Source: Thalassobacillus devorans | GTDB lineage: Bacteria > Bacillota > Bacilli > Bacillales > Halobacillaceae | Assembly: GCF_011761345.1 (NCBI RefSeq) | Contig: NZ_JAASRY010000001.1 | Location: 434,001 to 498,000 of the forward strand | Direction: 5' to 3' | DNA: 64,000 nt | In this document: positions 61,941 to 64,000 of the stretch, one piece after another | Position numbering within the stretch: position 1 is the stretch's first letter | Layout: the number at the start of each line of letters is the position of its first letter | Made by a program: the position numbers and the translations under genes | Notes under the pieces: generated by a model | What the model saw: the letters and a program-made list of their open reading frames with translations, nothing else | Databases searched by the model: none | Told to the model about the DNA's origin: nothing

Positions 61941-62408
61941 TTATATTCCAGTTTCTTTTTTTGCCAGCAACCGGTAGCTCGACGAAAGTTTGATATAGAG
62001 GATGCAAAGACCAAATCCTATAACGTAAGTGATTCCAGTCCACAACATATTCCAGCCCGTGTGATAAACAACCTTGCCAGTAAGCAGAAAAATATATTCA
62101 ATAAATGACACTACTAAAGTAAACAAAAGGACCAGATGAAACGGATGAATTCTCCTCTTTTTCAGCACATAAGCGAAAATGATCGCTATCATAGGAAAGT
62201 AACCAATGTTATAAGGGATTATTGATAAAGTAGGATTTAGATACACAGGGGTTACGGTCCAAAACAGAACCAGACCTAAATCGTTTATTAAAAAAGCGAT
62301 GGTGGTACCCAAGGGAAAAAGCAGGATAACTAACCGAGGTTCTTTTGTAAAGAAGTAACTGCAGATAATCCAAGGGATAATTATACCGAACGTAATATTA
62401 AATAACAT
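61941..62408 (-). CDS. CBO0543-family membrane protein
   Basis: 155 residues, five hydrophobic helices, FGIIIPWIICSYFFTKEPRL at the start and YHTGWNMLWTGITYVIGFGL in the last pair, as in the 55068 protein. Function unknown. It is 14 bp after the MarR-type gene and probably co-transcribed with it. Confidence 0.8.
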   Translation of the reverse strand: MLFNITFGIIIPWIICSYFFTKEPRLVILLFPLGTTIAFLINDLGLVLFWTVTPVYLNPTLSIIPYNIGYFPMIAIIFAYVLKKRRIHPFHLVLLFTLVVSFIEYIFLLTGKVVYHTGWNMLWTGITYVIGFGLCILYIKLSSSYRLLAKKETGI

Positions 62409-62422
62409 AAGGGATCACTTCT

Positions 62423-62938
62423 TTATATTTGATAATCAATAGCCTTTTCTGAAAAATCACTAGGGACCATACTTCCATTAATAACCTTCTGTTTGAATGG
62501 TTCCCCTTTATTCACTTCCAAAATTTTCTGGGCATAGGCCAGGAAATTGACTACTTCTTCTTTCGAGAGACAGCTGATATTGCAGGGGAAATTTTCTATG
62601 ACTTCTACAGCGTCAATCAGTTGTTTCAGCAACACGCTTCCTTTGGCAGTGATTTCTACTTTTTTGAACCTTGGTTTCTCCTTATCAACCCCTATACGGA
62701 TCAAGCCCCGTTCTTTTAGAGGTTTCAACAGTCTTGTAACAGTGGAACTATGCCAGCATCCTAACTCTCCTATCTCTGATGGCGAAAGGACATTCTGATT
62801 GGTTGCAAGTAAAAATAAAATATGCTGTTGAGCAGGAGTGATATTATATCTCCGGCCCAGGTCAGCCCACTGTTCTTCCATACAAAAGTACAATGCTCTA
62901 ATCATTAGAAGTAAATTCTTTTTCAGCCAAAACTCCAC
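62423..62938 (-). CDS. MarR-family transcriptional regulator
   Basis: 171 residues with a winged helix: NITPAQQHILFLLATNQNVL, LSPSEIGELGCWHSSTVTRL and LKPLKERGLIRIGVDKEKPR. Flanking helices form the dimer interface. It starts with GTG at 62938. The promoter region carries repeated TTGTA/TACAA half-sites, consistent with autoregulation of this gene and the linked membrane protein. Confidence 0.87.
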   Translation of the reverse strand: MEFWLKKNLLLMIRALYFCMEEQWADLGRRYNITPAQQHILFLLATNQNVLSPSEIGELGCWHSSTVTRLLKPLKERGLIRIGVDKEKPRFKKVEITAKGSVLLKQLIDAVEVIENFPCNISCLSKEEVVNFLAYAQKILEVNKGEPFKQKVINGSMVPSDFSEKAIDYQI

Positions 62939-62955
62939 TCTTTTTTCACCCTCAC

Positions 62956-62984
62956 TTGTAAGTACAATTGTAGATACAACTGTA
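62956..62984. promoter_or_regulatory. Candidate MarR operator cluster
   Basis: TTGTA-AG-TACAA (62956-62967), TACAATTGTA (62963-62972) and TACAACTGTA (62975-62984) overlap in 29 bp. They lie 18-46 bp upstream of the MarR start codon. Confidence 0.6.
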
Positions 62985-63022
62985 GTATTCGCTAGTTACC
63001 ATTCTTTATACATGGCAATAGT

Positions 63023-63080
63023 AAGTGCCTGATCCCGACTCATAAATCCACTGCTGAGGTTGGGGGCAGGCACTTTTTTT
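63023..63080 (+). terminator. Terminator-like hairpin
   Basis: AAGTGCCTG and CAGGCACTT close a long loop that includes CCC/GGGG pairing, followed by TTTTT. No plus-strand gene ends before it; it may be a relic or a dispersed element. Confidence 0.6.
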
Positions 63081-63310
63081 ACCTTAGTCATATTTTTAAG
63101 ACCATAACACGATAGAATTAGGGTGCTAATGGTCTTAATAGAGTGGATAAAAAACCTTAGTAAAGAAATACGCTGTGGTAATGGTCTTTATAGTCAATAT
63201 AAGAACCATTAGCAAACTTAAATTTGTGTGGGACGGTCTTTATAAGAATTATTTAACCCAGCTAAAGCAATCAACGGCATCGAATGTGTCTTTCTGCAGA
63301 AAGAGAAAAT
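63081..63310. other. Gap without a recognised gene
   Basis: AT-rich. GGTCTTAATAG, GGTCTTTATAG and GGTCTTTATAAG occur about every 50 bp, suggesting a degraded repeat. No gene or known RNA seen. Confidence 0.35.
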
Positions 63311-63340
63311 TAAAAGAACCACAAAAAGCGTGGTTCTTAA
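63311..63340 (-). terminator. Terminator of the small minus-strand gene
   Basis: AAGAACCAC and GTGGTTCTT pair around GCTTTTT (minus strand) and TTAATTTTC follows; the left arm lies at the stop codon of the gene. Confidence 0.7.
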
Positions 63341-63522
63341 TCTCTTATGGATCCTGCCTCACGGGATGTCATCGCACCTATCCCATGGCTTACATCCTGT
63401 TGAATTTCCTGCTTTACTTTGTTGGGGTTTGTCCCCGAGCGGCCTGAATTCAACGGAGATTTCGGATGCTCTTGTTTTCCTTGTTCCATGTTAGTTCCAG
63501 GCGTTGTCTGGTTCTTTTCCAT
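63337..63522 (-). CDS. Small hydrophilic protein, function unknown
   Basis: 61 residues, rich in Gln, Asn, Pro and Gly: EKNQTTPGTNMEQGKQEHPK, then KVKQEIQQDVSHGIGAMTSR. Composition recalls small acid-soluble spore or stress proteins of Bacillaceae, but no family is certain. The ATG 63522 has GGAGGTGATTGATT upstream, a strong site. Confidence 0.65.
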   Translation of the reverse strand: MEKNQTTPGTNMEQGKQEHPKSPLNSGRSGTNPNKVKQEIQQDVSHGIGAMTSREAGSIRD

Positions 63523-63672
63523 AATCAATCACCTCCATATCCGTAGGTTTTACAATCACTCAGATAATAATCAGGTGGTCATTTCTAATTTAAAAAGGGA
63601 TTTACTAACATTTTGTTTAAATACAAATAGGATGACTAGTTAAATTGGATGTAAGGGTGAGGAGAGGTAAAG

Positions 63673-63744
63673 ATGGGCCAGACTTTATTAGATGATTTTA
63701 AGGAGTTTTTAGCAGAATATGTTGAAAATAGCTTTACTAAATAA
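63673..63744 (+). CDS. Very short ORF (23 residues), hypothetical
   Basis: ATG behind GGAGAGGTAAAG opens MGQTLLDDFKEFLAEYVENS and stops after FTK. The ribosome site is good and the peptide would be an acidic amphipathic helix. It could be a leader peptide for the following oxidoreductase gene or chance. Confidence 0.3.
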   Translation: MGQTLLDDFKEFLAEYVENSFTK

Positions 63745-63836
63745 AAATGTATTTAATAGTGATATTGGCATATGTTAAAAAATTCCTTAATTAGAATGTG
63801 GGAAAATAAAGAAGGTTGGATAGGGGCTGTTACGGT

Positions 63837-64000
63837 TTGGAGCGAAGGGATAAGGCTGTTGTTGTTGGCGGAGGGATTTCTGGCAAATTGGCAACACGTG
63901 TATTGGCTGATTTTTTTAAAGAGGTAATTATTCTTGAACGTGATGCAGAACCACAAGGTCCATTGCCGAGGAAAGGGGCACCTCAAGGCGAGCATATCCA
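63837..64000 (+). CDS. FAD-dependent oxidoreductase/monooxygenase, 5' part only
   Basis: The frame runs off the right edge. It encodes RDKAVVVGGGISGKLATRVL, a Rossmann GxGxxG dinucleotide motif, then FFKEVIILERD, where the Glu at the end of strand 2 binds the FAD ribose, and RKGAPQGEHI, the PQ-xH block typical of flavin monooxygenase/squalene-epoxidase-like proteins. The likely start is TTG 63837 with AGGGG upstream; no ATG fits. Confidence 0.75.
   Translation, partial: MERRDKAVVVGGGISGKLATRVLADFFKEVIILERDAEPQGPLPRKGAPQGEHI

Noticed and set aside
63753-63995. Possible 80-residue minus-strand frame
   Set aside because: Antisense to the FAD-dependent oxidoreductase, which has clear family motifs.

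Overview
The window looks like chromosomal DNA of a low-to-medium GC, spore-forming member of the Bacillaceae, possibly a halotolerant genus related to Virgibacillus, Halobacillus or Oceanobacillus. This is an inference from the gene families (YkoEDC/TenA/YlmB, a Spo0E-like phosphatase, a BCCT osmolyte carrier, CBO0543 and DUF2935 proteins), the strong AGGAGG ribosome sites, GTG and TTG starts, and compact intrinsic terminators. No rRNA, tRNA, CRISPR array or intact mobile element is visible.

Layout. 0-8.4 kb: the 5' part of a nucleoside hydrolase, a DUF2935 gene, then two consecutive TPP riboswitches, each with its own terminator, in front of a thiamin-pyrimidine salvage operon (ylmB-tenA-ykoE-ykoD-ykoC), followed by purT. 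8.4-13.4 kb: a cobalamin-riboswitch-like leader with a terminator before a D-2-hydroxyacid dehydrogenase, an UPF0316 membrane protein, a Spo0E-like gene, an old-yellow-enzyme gene and an FMN reductase. 13.4-27.5 kb: an accessory, decaying stretch with remnants of an integrase, an SDR, an Rrf2 regulator, a YhgE-like membrane protein, a histidine phosphatase and two GNATs. They are mixed with intact small genes and many copies of a short dispersed hairpin repeat. 27.5-38.6 kb: a TetR-controlled ABC exporter with two palindromic operators, DoxX, YdeI, a nicotinamidase behind a structured leader, a BCCT carrier, small metabolic genes and a frame-split SEC-C/TPR gene.

38.7-44.2 kb is one minus-strand operon: an amidase, an M20 amidohydrolase, a two-protein membrane pair (a DUF5058 protein and an unnamed partner) and an N-carbamoyl-amino-acid hydrolase-like enzyme. 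It reads as uptake and stepwise hydrolysis of an amide or N-acyl/N-carbamoyl amino acid. 44.7-51.5 kb holds a GntR regulator and a divergent catabolic operon: a CaiB-type CoA transferase, an HMG-CoA-lyase-like enzyme, a DUF3311 plus sodium-solute symporter pair, an MFS carrier and a flavin reductase. The divergent promoters carry three identical TTGTATACAA operators with centres 42 and 63 bp apart. The operon is followed by eight tandem copies of a 52-bp non-coding unit.

52-64 kb: VOC proteins, small membrane proteins, a MaoC-like hydratase, a two-gene ThDP-enzyme/aldehyde-dehydrogenase operon, glutamate dehydrogenase, a rifampin ADP-ribosyltransferase (arr), a MarR/CBO0543 pair and the beginning of an FAD-dependent oxidoreductase cut by the right edge. 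The least explained items are the 52-bp tandem array and a related 52-bp repeat 3 kb away, the leader RNA before the nicotinamidase, the cobalamin-like leader, and the DUF5058-containing transporter pair.
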